Below are positions 49,501 through 58,510 of a DNA stretch of 64,000 bases, piece by piece. This DNA is from Bostrychus sinensis. Its lineage: Eukaryota; Chordata; Actinopteri; Gobiiformes; Eleotridae. The stretch is from contig CM036251.1 of the NCBI GenBank assembly GCA_020698575.1, positions 33,979,288 to 34,043,287 of the forward strand. Reading direction: 5' to 3'. Made by a program: the position numbers and the translations under genes. Each line of letters starts with the position of its first letter. The first letter of the stretch is position 1. The notes beneath the pieces were generated by a model that worked only from the letters and a program-made list of their open reading frames with translations, was not told the DNA's origin and ran no database searches.

Positions 49501-52500
49501 ATCAGACAACACAAACAATAACTACACTAAACAGACCCAGGACACTCCTGTCCTTAGACCCTCCTTCTCGGAAAAAAAAAAACTCCTAAAAAAAAACCAG
49601 CAGTGGGAAAAAAGAAGAAACCTTATGGAGCCCAACTGAAGGAGAGATCCTCTCCCAGGACGGACAGGCAATGCGTCTAGGACTGTTAGTTCATTAGCTC
49701 ATCTATAGGATCATAGATCAGCTCTGTAAGGATTCATCCAGGCAGTGGGGTGAGGTGGGTTGAGGAAGTCCAGAGGATGCAGCAGGTGGCCTCATCCTCA
49801 CAGGACACAGGTGACCAAACCGAGACAGGCTCATAAGGGAGTAGCCCTAGCGGCCATGCTCTTCATTTGACACGAATGAAGCGAACAATTCAGCCTATTA
49901 ATGCAAATTTTATGCGCGAATGAAGCGAGAATTCAAAATTTTCAGACCTCCAACTAGACGAGAATGACGCAAATTTAATTTAGGCCAGATTCGTGTTCAG
50001 TGTGAACGTTCCATTACTCATTTTGAGTTCTGCCTCAGTGCTGTGAGAAGGTTCAGCAGTGATTTGCTCAGTGTTAAAGGGCGTATATGAACTTTGGCCT
50101 TTTGTCATTGACCAAAATCCCACTTTAACTGTTACGCCTTTTAGTTCTGAAAATACATCTTGTGCGTCATTATTTCAGTTCTGTCCTTTTGCCATTGAAA
50201 TGATCTCATGGAGAGCTCCACTTTGCCTCCAAGTCATTCGATATATACAATATACATACAATAAAAACTACATTATTTTAGTTTTTACAGCAAACACATA
50301 ATGTGATGTTGTTTTTTCCTGTATCTACTCATGATAATGTTGTAGCCACTGCTGTGGCATTATGCCCATCGCAACAACACTGTGAGGCTGCAAGGCACTG
50401 CTGCTTTCAGTTTGTGTGTTTGCAAATAAACCATAAATTCTCAAACCATCAAAATTCTACCTTAACAGTAGCTACTTGTAAACGGAAATCTGAAATACAA
50501 CAGAGAGGTTTGGGCTGTACTTTGAGCAGTGTGTCCAGTGTGGCATGCAGCTCCTTCACCTCCGCCGTATGCTTGGTTTTTAGGGCAGCCATGATTCCCT
50601 CCTTCTTCAGTTGCTCCTGCAAACACAAAACCAGAGCTGAGGGCCTGGACTGGACAGAGAAGCCCTTTGTCCTGCTGTGGACTGCCGCTCCACAAATATG
50701 TAGTTAGCTGTTTGCTCCTGAAGAAATGTGGACACCTGCCCCACCTACACACGCCTTTTATTATATTTAAAAAGTCAAACTGAGACAGCTCCCTACCACA
50801 ATTATTAATACATTGTGACAAAGTGAAGTTTAGAGCTTCATCAAACTTCGAGTTCAGCATCAGACTAAGGGTGTGTTCAAACTTGCTGGTTCGCAGGACT
50901 CGGTACGCTTTAGGACAAAAGTCCGCACCTGTGTTGATGATGTCATTGGTCTGGTTCGAGGTCACATTGAGCTCTGTCAAATGAACTGAACTGACTGAGA
51001 GAGCAATAACAAACCTCGCCTGTAGAGGGCAGTGCGCCAGTATTTACTGAGACAAACTTGGGAAGAAGTAACCCTGCTCATCTATTGGTCAAATGTCTGC
51101 CTCTTCAGCCCCATATATCTCAATAATTTCATACGGCTCACTTTAATTAATATTTAATGAAGTATTAGGTTTAGAGCAGAGGTATCAGCTGAACACAGCT
51201 GTGGATTAATATGAAATCTGTGTTGTTTCAGCAGTGTTTTCACATATGTTTGCTAATGTTAGCAACCTTTTAAATACATTTATTTATAGTATATTTGTAT
51301 TTTTTTTCTTATAGTAAGTAGTATAGTGCGCATATGTTTTTCTGTGCGAATTGTAGCCTCAGTTTCCTGTTCTTAGCTGACAGGAGTGGCACCTGGTGTG
51401 GTCTTCTGCTGCTGTAGCCCATCTTCCTCAAGGTTGGACGTGTTGTGCGTTCAGAGATGCTCTTCTGCAGACCTCGGTTGTAACAAGTGGTTATTTGAGT
51501 TACTGTTGCCTTTCTATCAGCTCTAACCAGTCTGGCCATTCTCCTCTGACCTCTGGCATCAACAAGACATTTTCGCTGACAGAACTGCCACTGCTCACTG
51601 GATATTTTCTCTTTTTATTAGGCACACCTGTCCAACTGCTCGTTAACGCAAATTTATAATCAGCCAATTACATGGCAGCAACTCAATGCATTTAGGCTGT
51701 AGACATGGTCAGGACGATCTGCTGCAGTTCAAACCCAGCATCAGAATGGGGAAGAAAGGTGATTTAATTGACTTTGAACGTGGCATGGTTGTTGGTTCCA
51801 GACGGGCTGGCTGAGTCTGAGTATTTCAGAAACTGCTGATCTACTGGAATTTTCACACACAACCATCTCTAGGGTTTACAGAGAATTGGTCCGAAAAAGA
51901 GAAAATATCCAGTGAGCGGCAGTTCTGTGGGCGAAAATGCCTTGTTGATGCCAGAGGTCAGAGGAGAATGGCCAGACTGGTTCAAGTTGATAGAAAGGCA
52001 ACAGTAACTCAAATAACCACTTGTTACAACCAAGGTATTGTTACTGACCATGTCCATCCCTTTATGACCACAGTGTACCCATCTTCTGATGGCTACTTCC
52101 AGCAGGATAACGCACCATGTCATAAAGCTCCAATCATCTCAGACTGGTTTCTTGAACATGACAATGAGTTCACTGTACTCAAATGGCCTCCACAGTCACC
52201 AGATCTCAATCCAGTAGAGCACCTTTGGGATGTGGTGGAACGGGAGATTTTGCATCATGGATGTGCAGCCGGCAAATCTGCAGCAACTGCATGATGCTAT
52301 CATGTCAATATGGACAAAACTCTCTGAGGAATGTTTCCAGTGTTGAATCTATGCCACGAAGGATTAAGGCAGTTCTGAAGGCAAAAGGGGGTCCAACCCG
52401 GTACTAGCAAGGTGTACCTAATAAAGTGGCCGGTGAGTGTGTATAAACATAAACACACACACACCACATTATGTTTAACAGTAGTTCTATTGGCTGAACA

Positions 52501-55500
52501 CTCACCTCCTCTCGGACCCTGGCCTCTGTCCTGCTCAGCTGCTGCTGAATATACTCCTCCACTTCCAGCAGCTGACTGCTCTTCAGTTCCTCAGCTCTGA
52601 AAAACAACAAACAACAGCACTCATCAGCGCTTATCCCAAAGGAGCACAGAGCTGACATTTAATCAATCACCTGCACTAGCTTCCCTGTAAACCTGCCAAC
52701 ACCAAAAAGGAACGTCTTTAAAAGCAGAGTCCTGAAACAGGTCATGGGAGGTTCCGACTTCACTACAGAGTTCAGGATCATACTGTTTAAGCATTGTACA
52801 GGATTTTTGATGTTACTAGACCTCGATTTCAGAAGGTACCTGTTGCGTGCTCGCTGTCTAAAAATAGACACTGAGAACCAGGAAGGTTGTAGATAAAATG
52901 CCACCCAGGTTTATTAAGAACCAACAGGAACAAAAATGCAGGTTGACAGAATCCAGATCAATACAAAAATACAGTATAGTGGTAGATCAAAATACAGAAC
53001 TCAGTCTCAGACTGGGAGCATTCGGTGGTATCCCAAGAACGGAAGGTTCTCCTCGGAGAGCTGTGACCGGTGGCGGCGCGACTAACGTCAAAAATCCTGT
53101 ACAACAGCAGTGAGCAGTGGAGATCTGAACTGCAAGACTCTAGTTGTAAAAACACAGACTAAAAAGGGTAGGGCATAAGGTGCTTCCTACTTCCTTTAAC
53201 ATGGAATGTCACCTTTTTCCTGATACAGACTCACCAAAGCAGAACAGATTGTTACATCAGACAGTGGATGTCAGAGAAAAATCAATCCAGCAATCTTTAT
53301 TTCTATACAACAACCAGAGTCGACCAAAGTGCTGTACATTAAAAAAACAAGATAAAAATCAATAAACATAATACAAATATGTCAACAAATCGCATTTCAA
53401 CAATAAAATAAAGAGTGCCAAAAGCCATTCTGAATAAGTAGGTCTTCGGTTTGGCTTTGAACAGAGGCAGGTCAGTGATGGAACGTAACTCAGTGGGCAG
53501 AGAGTTCCAGAGTTTAAGACCAGACACTGCAAAAGAACGATTGCCCCACTGTCTGCACCGGGGCCAGGGAGTTGGTGAGGGGTTAAAATCTCACATAAAT
53601 AAGAAGGTGCAAGGCCACTGACTGCATTAAAAACAAACATTAATATTTTAAAATGAATTCTGAACTGGACTGGGAGCCAGTGCAGGCTAAAAACAAAAGC
53701 ATGAATAGCTTTCTCCAGGTCATCACAGCTCAAGAAGGATTTAACCTTTGATAGGAGGTGAAGCTGAAAGAAATATGTCCTGACCACAGAATCTATTTGT
53801 TTAGCAAATTTTTGACTGCTGTCTAATTTCATCCCCAAATTTTTGACATGGTTGGTACAGAAGTGTGAAACGCAGGACCACCAGACTCAAGAACTCTTTC
53901 TCTTTCCTCTGCCATCACACTCCTAAACAGCTGACAAGAGTTTATAATAAAATACTACTTCATGCCCCTATACCTCTCTGTTTACGTTTACATTTCAATT
54001 TGCACACTGTTAATTGCACCTTATACTATATGATCTTATACTTATATGACACATAAATGTTTACATGTGTCAGTTTGCACATGTTAGCCATTCATTCACT
54101 GCTGACTGTTGCACAACAGCTAATGTAGCTCACAACTTCACACATTTATATACATAGTCTATACTTATGCACAGTTTATATTTCTATTGTATTTTGCATA
54201 TGTTAAAAAGTTTATATTTCTCTTGTATTTGCATGCATTTTAAATGCCTTTTTGCTCACTGTTAAATTATTGTTGTTTATTTTATACCTTTAAATTTTAT
54301 GGGGCCGTGTGGACAGTGATTATAGAATTTCATTGTACAGGGAAACACATTTATTATTTATTATTATGTGCATATGACAATAAACGCTTTGAATCTTGAA
54401 AGTGGGTGGTCAAAGCAACAGGACCAGGAGTTGAAACACTGGGCAGGTTGGACATGCCAAACACAATGCATTCTGTTTTGTCCTCATTCAAACAGAGAAA
54501 ATTCTTAGACCGCCAAAGTTGATGATGATATCATTCAGATATCATCATCAAGAGCACTCTTGAACCAGCAAAAACAAGCATCTATCTATTCTATAGTTAA
54601 GAGACTAATTTATATACTTGGTTTGAATTAGCATGGCACAAAATAAAGATGTGATAGTTATCAAAACTAAACAAATTCAATGAGCACTAAACCAAGAACT
54701 AAGTATAGGCACCAAACTGTGACTTTATTTGAGAAGAAATCGAAACCAAAGTAGGATGTATGGGCTAATAAGGCTCTGAGTGAACAAAGAGAAAATTTCA
54801 CTCTCATAAGACTACATACAGACAGTGTGATAAGGTCAAAGATGAGACCCATGTTGCATTCAAAGACAAATGTTTCACCAAAAGAAAATATGATGTCAGA
54901 AATAGCACCACAGCTGCAAACTACTCCTGTTTCATTCTTTAAGTATTGTAGTTGTAGTGAGAGTTGTGTGTTTGTCATCACCTTTTCAGAGCGTGCTGCA
55001 GCTGCTCAGCCTCCAGCCTGTAGTCCATGGTGTGTGTGAGGAAGGAGTGGATAGTTTTCTCATATTGCTGCAGCAGGAGGGGGTCTGGACCCGAGTGTAA
55101 GGCCTGATACAGGTCACACAACTGCTCCTGAAAACTGACCGGGTACAATACATTTATTACTACCAACATATTCAGAAAAACACCTTTAGTAAAGACTTCC
55201 AAATGTTCTGTGCTGCCATAATGTGCTGCTTTGAACAATAAAACTATTGTTCTACTGCAGTTCTGTACTTTGTTTTTGGTTTCTGTTCAGTACCAAAGGG
55301 TTTTGAACAAACCCCTTCTTTATTGCCTTATTCTAATTTCAAAATATTATTTTGGGCATAGTGTATTTTAGGAGTTGTTAACCCTCTGGGACCCCTGTGT
55401 GCGCATTTTACTCACTTTTCATTTTTTGTCTTTTGAACATTTCTTACTTTTGCCTGTGTTCATGCACATGGCATGATTTTTGGTGAGATGGAGTCTTTTT

Positions 55501-56634
55501 ATGTAATCTTCAGTAGTTTTTGCAGGTTCACACTGAAGTTGAACTGGGTAAACAATACCTTTGTGGTACTGAAAGAAAAGTTACAATACTACTGATAAAG
55601 AAAAAAAAGATTCAATACCAAGTTTCAATACCTAGTGGGACCTTTAATGTTGCATGAATCAAATAAATAAATCATATAAACTACTAATTTTAACTTACAG
55701 CTAGGAATATTTCTCCAAAAATCGGTCTTTTATGCAATATTATTGTGTTTTATGATTGTAGAAGATGAATTAGCTCACCATAGGTATCAGAAAAAGTATC
55801 ACTCAGGTACTGGTCTCAAAAACCAGGTATCATTTCAGAACTGGTATTAAAAAAATCTCAAAATCAGAAAAAAGCGTGTAAGCGAACACCGCATGTTGGC
55901 GGCAATAAGCCTTACTTTAGAATCCATTTAAAACTTCTTTCTAAATGTATAAATGTTGCCCCACTGTACCTCTCTGAACTCCTGCACCCGTACCCTCCTT
56001 CAGGGTTGCTCAGTCTCAGGTCGGCTGACCTGCACCAAAAACAAGCCGCAAGCTCAGAGGGGGCCGAGCTCTTGCGGTGGCAGCACCAAAACTATAGACA
56101 CTACAGAGACAGCACACAGGTACAGTCTCTGTACTGGTTCTCTTAAAACCCACCTGTTCTTAGCCTTTGTCACAGTCTGAGATGTTGACATTATTTATCT
56201 GACTGTATTTCTTATGTTTTATGGATTTCTATATTAAATTCTATTTTATATTTTTATCTTGTGCAGCACTTTGGTCGGCTTAGTTGTTTTCAAATGCATT
56301 AGAAATACCGTTGCAGTTGCAGTCACAGCTAATACCAAACACTCTACCTCTCCGGGAGCAGAAATGCGGTGTCTGTCCGCGCCACGAACTCTTCCCACGG
56401 ACACTTGCGAGGCGCCAGGTCCACAGTCCCCCAGACCTCCTCAAATTTGGACGAAAACTTGCAGTAGTCGATGTATCCCTCCGCGCTCGGGTCAAACCTG
56501 TCAAAGAGCGTTTGGATGTCCGCTTCTGGGACGTTCAGCTCCCGACAAACAGCCGTGAAGTCCTTATAATCAATCCGGCCCGTCCTGTTCACGTCACAGG
56601 CAGAGAAGAGTCTCCAGACGCTCACGCGCTCCAT
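37466..56634 (-). CDS. rasef: rasef gene span: Ras and EF-hand domain protein (Rab45-like), 17 coding exons
   Basis: Seventeen exons joined at GT-AG sites give an uninterrupted 637-residue protein of the RASEF/Rab45 type, a large atypical Rab with N-terminal EF-hands, a central coiled coil that self-associates, and a C-terminal GTPase domain, linked to perinuclear membrane traffic. EF loops at residues 14-25 (DVNRTGRIDYKD) and 48-59 (DPSAEGYIDYCK); the second has Lys at position 12, so Ca binding there is doubtful. Coiled coil about 95-320. Linker about 320-440. GTPase: P-loop GDAGAGKS 448-455, switch II WDTAGQE 495-501, NKLD 554-557, ETSAK 586-590. The protein ends CCGL, a double-cysteine geranylgeranylation site. 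Human RASEF (about 740 residues) is longer. A lineage-specific paralogue is possible. Confidence 0.9.
37871..37947 (-). CDS. rasef: rasef exon 16 (ETSAK)
   Basis: AYGALFCETSAKEGTNVVEA then VLHLA; G5 motif ETSAK. Acceptor TGACCTGCAG, donor GCAAG|GTATGA. Confidence 0.93.
38390..39475 (+). mobile_element. Tc1-like transposon remnant in rasef intron
   Basis: The plus strand preserves scattered Tc1 transposase pieces: KVVELHKIGSGYKKIAKTQ (HTH region, near 38585), WNYRLDDVLWSDETKTVLFG (catalytic DE region, near 38948), and VKYGGRFSKFWG-like sequence near 39075, separated by stops and frameshifts. Inverted ends were not resolved. It lies between rasef exons 16 and 15. Confidence 0.7.
39665..39778 (-). 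CDS. rasef: rasef exon 15 (NKxD)
   Basis: DSAEEKIPMCVIGNKLDLRE carries the guanine-specificity motif NKLD. Acceptor TTTACCCAG, donor CAG|GTGTGT. Confidence 0.93.
39855..39969 (-). CDS. rasef: rasef exon 14
   Basis: RFRSMARTYFRKAHGILLLY then DVTSESSFLNVRAWMDQIQ. Donor CAG|GTCTGA is the weakest in the gene; acceptor CTTCTTGAAG. Confidence 0.9.
40180..41400 (-). mobile_element. LINE reverse transcriptase fragment in rasef intron
   Basis: The minus strand carries RT core motifs: KGGDPANLNNYKPISKLS (near 40720-40675), GVPQGSILGPLLFILYTNSL (near 40395-40335) and YYTDDMVLYKFP (near 40300-40265). They are in several frames with stops. This order (KGGDxxNxxNYRPIS, GVPQGSxLGPLLF, YxDD) is diagnostic of L2/Rex/jockey-type RT. 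It is a dead copy between exons 14 and 13. Confidence 0.78.
41782..42191. mobile_element. hAT-like MITE (CTAGRGCTG ends)
   Basis: Left CTAGAGCTGTAACAACTTAT and right GGTGCAGCCCTAG are inverted. Both subterminal regions carry GATGAATCGATTA. The flanks, TGTAAAAA and TAAAAATG, are similar but not an exact 8-bp duplication. Confidence 0.62.
42911..42992 (-). CDS. rasef: rasef exon 13 (switch II)
   Basis: VDFQTKKMLVDGKKTSLQIW then DTAGQE. The Rab-type WDTAGQE motif is intact, including the catalytic Gln. Acceptor CTTCTCAG, donor GAGAG|GTAATG. Confidence 0.93.
43033..43085. repeat. ACAGTACAT short tandem repeat beside a splice donor
   Basis: Interspersed CATACAGTACAGTA units starting about 10 bp into the intron after rasef exon 12. 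The intron is only 103 bp and half of it is this repeat. Confidence 0.8.
43096..43240 (-). CDS. rasef: rasef exon 12 (GTPase P-loop)
   Basis: MYRLVLAGDAGAGKSSFLLR and LTLNEFRGDIPTTLG: beta-1, the P-loop and switch I threonine. Acceptor TACTCCACAG, donor CTGG|GTAAGT, phase 1. Confidence 0.93.
43746..43847 (-). CDS. rasef: rasef exon 11 (linker)
   Basis: VSEIMCEADQSVSLSRNSSM then RSSIRRRLSAFSTK. The acceptor TGTGTGCTGCAG|GTCTCT is the first unit of the 31-bp minisatellite that fills the upstream intron. Donor AAG|GTAAAA. Confidence 0.85.
43848..44415 (-). repeat. 31-bp minisatellite carrying splice-site copies
   Basis: About 18 units of 31 bp, each with ATGTTACACACA and CTGCAGCACACAGAC (plus strand). 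Variants are CACACAA/CACACAG, two units with an extra AAG, and one truncated unit near 44100. Read on the transcribed minus strand, each unit contains GTGTGCTGCAG|GTGTTG, that is, an acceptor-like CAG directly followed by a donor-like GT. The array fills about 565 of the 751 bp of the intron between rasef exons 10 and 11, and its first unit supplies the acceptor of exon 11. Confidence 0.93.
44599..44737 (-). CDS. rasef: rasef exon 10 (linker)
   Basis: Low-complexity acidic/Ser linker with FWPADSGVSLPMDSVESPVS and NYDSDDSRGS, comparable to the [20 protein letters not shown] segment of RASEF. Acceptor TTGAAGCAG, donor GAG|GTTATA. Confidence 0.85.
44815..44885 (-). CDS. rasef: rasef exon 9 (linker)
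   Basis: Arg-rich linker RRPQSERPDRRIKPLRQSTL. Acceptor CTTTCCTATAG, donor AGCAG|GTATTT. Confidence 0.82.
44969..45050 (-). CDS. rasef: rasef exon 8
   Basis: KMNQQLYDSNDSLRSALAGE then VVSSKRR; the LYDSNDSLRSAL core matches LHDSNDGLRSAL in RASEF. Acceptor GAACTATTAG, donor AGG|GTGAGT. Confidence 0.9.
45501..46327. mobile_element. Long foldback element (nested inverted repeats)
   Basis: Outer arms begin AAGTGTAGGAAGCCTGG (45501) and end with its complement (46327). The arms continue through AATAAACTTTATTTATGAA and into an inner element, CAGTCATATGTAAAAGTTTG ... CAAACTTTTATATTTGACTG (45581-46244), flanked by TA on both sides as in Tc1/mariner-type MITEs. The inner arms are about 190 bp (to about 45775; from about 46050). 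There is no coding content. It sits between rasef exons 8 and 7, 170 bp from exon 7. Confidence 0.8.
46496..46564 (-). CDS. rasef: rasef exon 7
   Basis: RDAEKLRRMVDESQSYSEHL then HILQ. Acceptor TTTCCGCAG, donor CTGCA|GTACGT, phase 2. Confidence 0.88.
46644..46759 (-). CDS. rasef: rasef exon 6 (coiled coil)
   Basis: ENEELRASLIQAQTYISVLH and SELDQLKNTCADQ align with mammalian [20 protein letters not shown] and SELDALKSDYADQ, a strong family match. Acceptor CTTCTGCAG, donor CACAG|GTGAAG. Confidence 0.92.
46826..46897 (-). CDS. rasef: rasef exon 5 (coiled coil)
   Basis: SQEETKLTQSKEARLNRQIS then SLSL, 24 codons. Acceptor ACCACACTTAG, donor CTG|GTAAGG. Confidence 0.85.
48497..50015. mobile_element. 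DNA transposon-like element, CGTTYACACTGAAC ends
   Basis: Left GATGCGTTTACACTGAACGC and right GTGTTCAGTGTGAACGTTCC are imperfect inverted repeats. Subterminal zones are full of GCGAA/GCGAAT boxes (48590-48780 and 49870-49990). There is no transposase frame. It contains a nested repeat at 49391-49860. Confidence 0.6.
49391..49860 (+). mobile_element. Nested dispersed repeat with (CAATT)n head
   Basis: Starts with six CAATT units, then AGATTTATTTGTATATCCCA, CCTCCTTCTCGG, A-runs and GGAGCCCAACTGAAGGAGAG. The layout resembles a common teleost non-LTR-derived repeat in reverse orientation. It sits inside the 48497-50015 element. Confidence 0.5.
50521..50616 (-). CDS. rasef: rasef exon 4 (coiled coil)
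   Basis: EQLKKEGIMAALKTKHTAEV then KELHATLDTLLK. Acceptor GTGTTTGCAG, donor AAA|GTACAG, phase 0. Confidence 0.85.
51355..51610 (-). mobile_element. Tc1-like fragment, inverted copy
   Basis: The minus strand encodes GQRRMARLVRADRKATVTQI then TTCYNRGLQKSISERTTRPT, the transposase segment after the HTH domain. It is an inverted, shorter copy of the element immediately to the right. Confidence 0.75.
51611..52441 (+). mobile_element. Tc1-like transposon remnant
   Basis: Plus-strand pieces include GKKGDLIDFERGMVVGSRRA, MARLVQVDRKATVTQITTCY and, near 52190, PPQSPDLNPVEHLWDVVERE, which contains conserved residues of the Tc1 DDE domain. It ends with GTGTACCTAATAAAGTGGCC and GGTGAGTGTGT, the expected right terminus; the left terminus is damaged. 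It contains an internal deletion relative to a full Tc1 and is non-functional. Confidence 0.82.
52506..52596 (-). CDS. rasef: rasef exon 3 (coiled coil)
   Basis: AEELKSSQLLEVEEYIQQQL through RTEARVREE; heptad-like. Acceptor TTGTTTTTCAG, donor GAG|GTGAGT. Confidence 0.88.
53285..53860 (-). mobile_element. L2/Rex-like LINE 3' fragment in rasef intron
   Basis: The minus strand encodes QIDSVVRTYFFQLHLLSKVK, SLHWLPVQFRIHFKILMFVF, GLAPSYLCEILTPH and LKLWNSLPTELRSI, the usual C-terminal order of fish L2/Rex RT, with frameshifts. Its 3' end shares the ACCAAAGTGCT block with the LINE at 7310-7870. Confidence 0.78.
53862..54405 (+). mobile_element. LINE 3' UTR-type fragment
   Basis: Starts GTGAAACGCAGGACCACC, followed by CCACCAGACTCAAGAACTC and later GAATTTCATTGTACAGGG and ATGACAATAAACGCTTTGAA, the terminal pattern of a common teleost non-LTR element. 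It is in opposite orientation to, and adjacent to, the preceding fragment. Confidence 0.6.
54982..55134 (-). CDS. rasef: rasef exon 2
   Basis: Phase requires the acceptor CCCGGTCAG|TTTTCAG. It encodes SFQEQLCDLYQALHSG and YEKTIHSFLTHTMDYRLEAE, parallel to REEQVSTLYQNI and [20 protein letters not shown] in mammalian RASEF. Donor AAAAG|GTGATG. Confidence 0.88.
55543..55868 (-). mobile_element. GATACC-rich MITE, inverted relative
   Basis: Reverse-complement relative of 5959-6289, sharing CATAGGTATCAGAAAAAGT, TTGTAGAAGATGAATTAGC and ACAATACTACTGATA-type boxes. It lies in rasef intron 1. Confidence 0.58.
55940..56307 (+). mobile_element. LINE 3' fragment beside rasef exon 1
   Basis: The plus strand encodes RGGRALAVAAPKL (LINE motif GDRAFxVAAPKLWN) and a downstream LKTHLFLAF segment, ending near CTTTGGTCGGCTTAGTTG. 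It is antisense to rasef and ends about 40 bp from the exon 1 donor. Confidence 0.6.
56348..56634 (-). CDS. rasef: rasef exon 1 (EF-hands)
   Basis: Starts MERVSVWRLFSACDVNRTGR and encodes both EF-hand loops. It ends CCGGAGAG|GTAGAG, phase 2. The ATG at 56634 matches the family start; an in-frame ATG further upstream adds non-family sequence. Confidence 0.9.
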
Positions 56635-56830
56635 GTTAAGGCACATTAAAACTTTGTGAAATACTAAAATATATCTTCTGATGTGGAAGCACAACTTGGC
56701 TGAGTAAGTAGAAAACTTCACTGAAATTCTTCAAGCCCCGCTCACAGCAGGTGATTGGTCCAGGTTTGGAAGGGGGCGGGACTAATGTGAGTGACCCAGA
56801 GGGCCCAGATGATTGGTTCTCACCTGAGCG
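56635..56830 (-). promoter_or_regulatory. rasef: rasef promoter candidate
   Basis: GC-richer block upstream of the rasef ATG. On the transcribed strand it has CCAAT boxes (ATTGG on plus at 56754-56758 and 56812-56816) and a GC box (GGGGCGGG at 56773-56780). No TATA box is obvious. The combination suggests a TATA-less promoter. Confidence 0.55.
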
Positions 56831-57328
56831 GCGCACCTGACGTTCTGTAACTCAAACACCTGACTCAATACTTACTCAAAACTAACCATAAAGTAGCCTA
56901 GAAAATATCTCAAACAATTAATATTTTTATCTAAAAAATATACTGTTAATAATTAAATTACTTTACTTAAAAATAATTAAATAAATAAAATGGACTGAAT
57001 TAAAAATATTAAACTGCATGAGAAAACATAATGCAGGACAATACTGGAATATAAATATATACTTTCCAAAATACTTCTGATGGGTCCCTGACATGAAAAG
57101 GTTTTATCCTGTCTGCAGAGGTGTAAAGAACTGTTCACATGCACACCTTTTAACATCTTAACATTTACACAGTAGGTTTGCAGCATAAAAATACTTCTCA
57201 TATGCAGTATTAGGGTGTAGTTTTTATGTACGGCACTTTGGAAACACACATTCCATGGTTTAATGTATACATTTCCTCTTTTCATGCTTTATACTGTTTA
57301 CTATTTAAAATTCAATTATGTGAGCTTT

Positions 57329-57377
57329 AGGGTGACCATATTTCTAGACCCAAAAACTGGGACACATTTCATTTTAA

Positions 57378-57409
<32 letters not shown>

Positions 57410-57690
57410 CATGGGGCTTTTGATCTTAGTGACAAAGCTTCTGAAATCCATACAAATCCATCCATACAAGTTCCTGTCATGTAATTTATTGATAAAAAAA
57501 ACATAACATGGTGAATACGTTTACAAACATAAGTCTTTAGATAAATGATTTTAAGCTTCCTATGTATTTCTGTTGGTTAAAATGGGGACCACTGGGATAT
57601 GAGTGTTTTTACAGATAGATACTGTATGTCTTGGGACAAGGAGCCTAAGACTAGGACTGTCCCATTTAAACAAGAAGGTCTGGTCACCCT
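57329..57690. mobile_element. hAT-like MITE (AGGGTGACCA ends)
   Basis: Left AGGGTGACCATATTTCTAG and right AAGGTCTGGTCACCCT are inverted. The core has a long T run. Both flanks contain AGCTTT, possibly a decayed duplication. Confidence 0.7.
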
Positions 57691-58059
57691 AAGCTTTTTC
57701 CTTCAGGGGTCGCCACAGCAAATCTGCCTCACACAAAGACTGGTCCACTCAGACCCTGAAGCTTTCCTCTAGGGGCGTCTCTGGGTGGGTGTAGAGCAGT
57801 GTGCCGTATGTTTGTCTTTGAGGTGTGAGGCGTTGTGATTTCTGTATGCAGTGTGCCTCTGACTCCACCCTGATGTTAAACACTCAATCACTTTACCAGT
57901 TCCTCCATGTGTACATACAATCTGTCTTTTTTATCTTTTGGCTGCTCCTTTTTTTTGTTACGGGTCACCACAGTGATTATGCCAGATGCCCTTTCTGTCA
58001 CAGCCAGCCACATACAGTGACTGGAGTAGATATTTCCAGTAGTATTAGCTCACCTTCCT

Positions 58060-58510
58060 TTACACACATATGAACTTAAGTGACATCCCATTCTTAATCC
58101 ATAGAGTTTAATATGATGTTGGTCCACCCTTTGTTTCTATAACAGCTTCAGTTCTTCTGGGAAGGCTTTCCACAAGGTTTAGGAGTGTTCATCGGAATTT
58201 TTGACCATTCTTTCAGAAGCACATCTGTGAGGTCAGACACTGATGTTGAATGAGAAGGCCTGGCTTGCAGTCTTCGTTCTAATTCATCCCTAAGGTTTTC
58301 TATCAGGTTGAGGTCAGGACTCTGTGCAGGTTCAGTCAACTTCTTCCACACCAAACTCGCTCATCCATGTCTTTATGGACCGTGCTTTGTGCTCTGGTGC
58401 AGTCATGTTGGAACAGGAAGTGGCCATCCCCAAACTGTTCCCACAAAGTTGGGAGCATGGAATTGTCCAAAATCTCTTGGTGCTGAAGCCAAGCCCAGCT
58501 CCTAAAAACA
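58060..58510 (-). mobile_element. Tc1-like transposase C-terminal remnant
   Basis: The minus strand encodes AQSPDLNLIENLRDELERRL and upstream GHFLFQHDCTRAQSTVHKDM, with KAFPEELKLL towards the end. This is the catalytic C-terminal half of a Tc1-type transposase with a frameshift near 58340. Confidence 0.78.

Larger units (their letters stand above)
46898..50520 (-). other. rasef intron 4, mostly mobile-element sequence on the right half
   Basis: Nothing recognisable in 46898-48490 beyond AT-rich sequence. The right half is the TIR element 48497-50015 with its nested insert. Confidence 0.5.

Noticed and set aside
50866..51000. MITE end (GGGTGTGTTCAAACTTG)
   Set aside because: Resembles a teleost MITE terminus, but no matching opposite end was found nearby.
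56348..56721. Longer rasef N-terminus from an upstream in-frame ATG near 56721
   Set aside because: The added residues do not resemble the family, and the ATG at 56634 aligns with the known start just before the first EF-hand.
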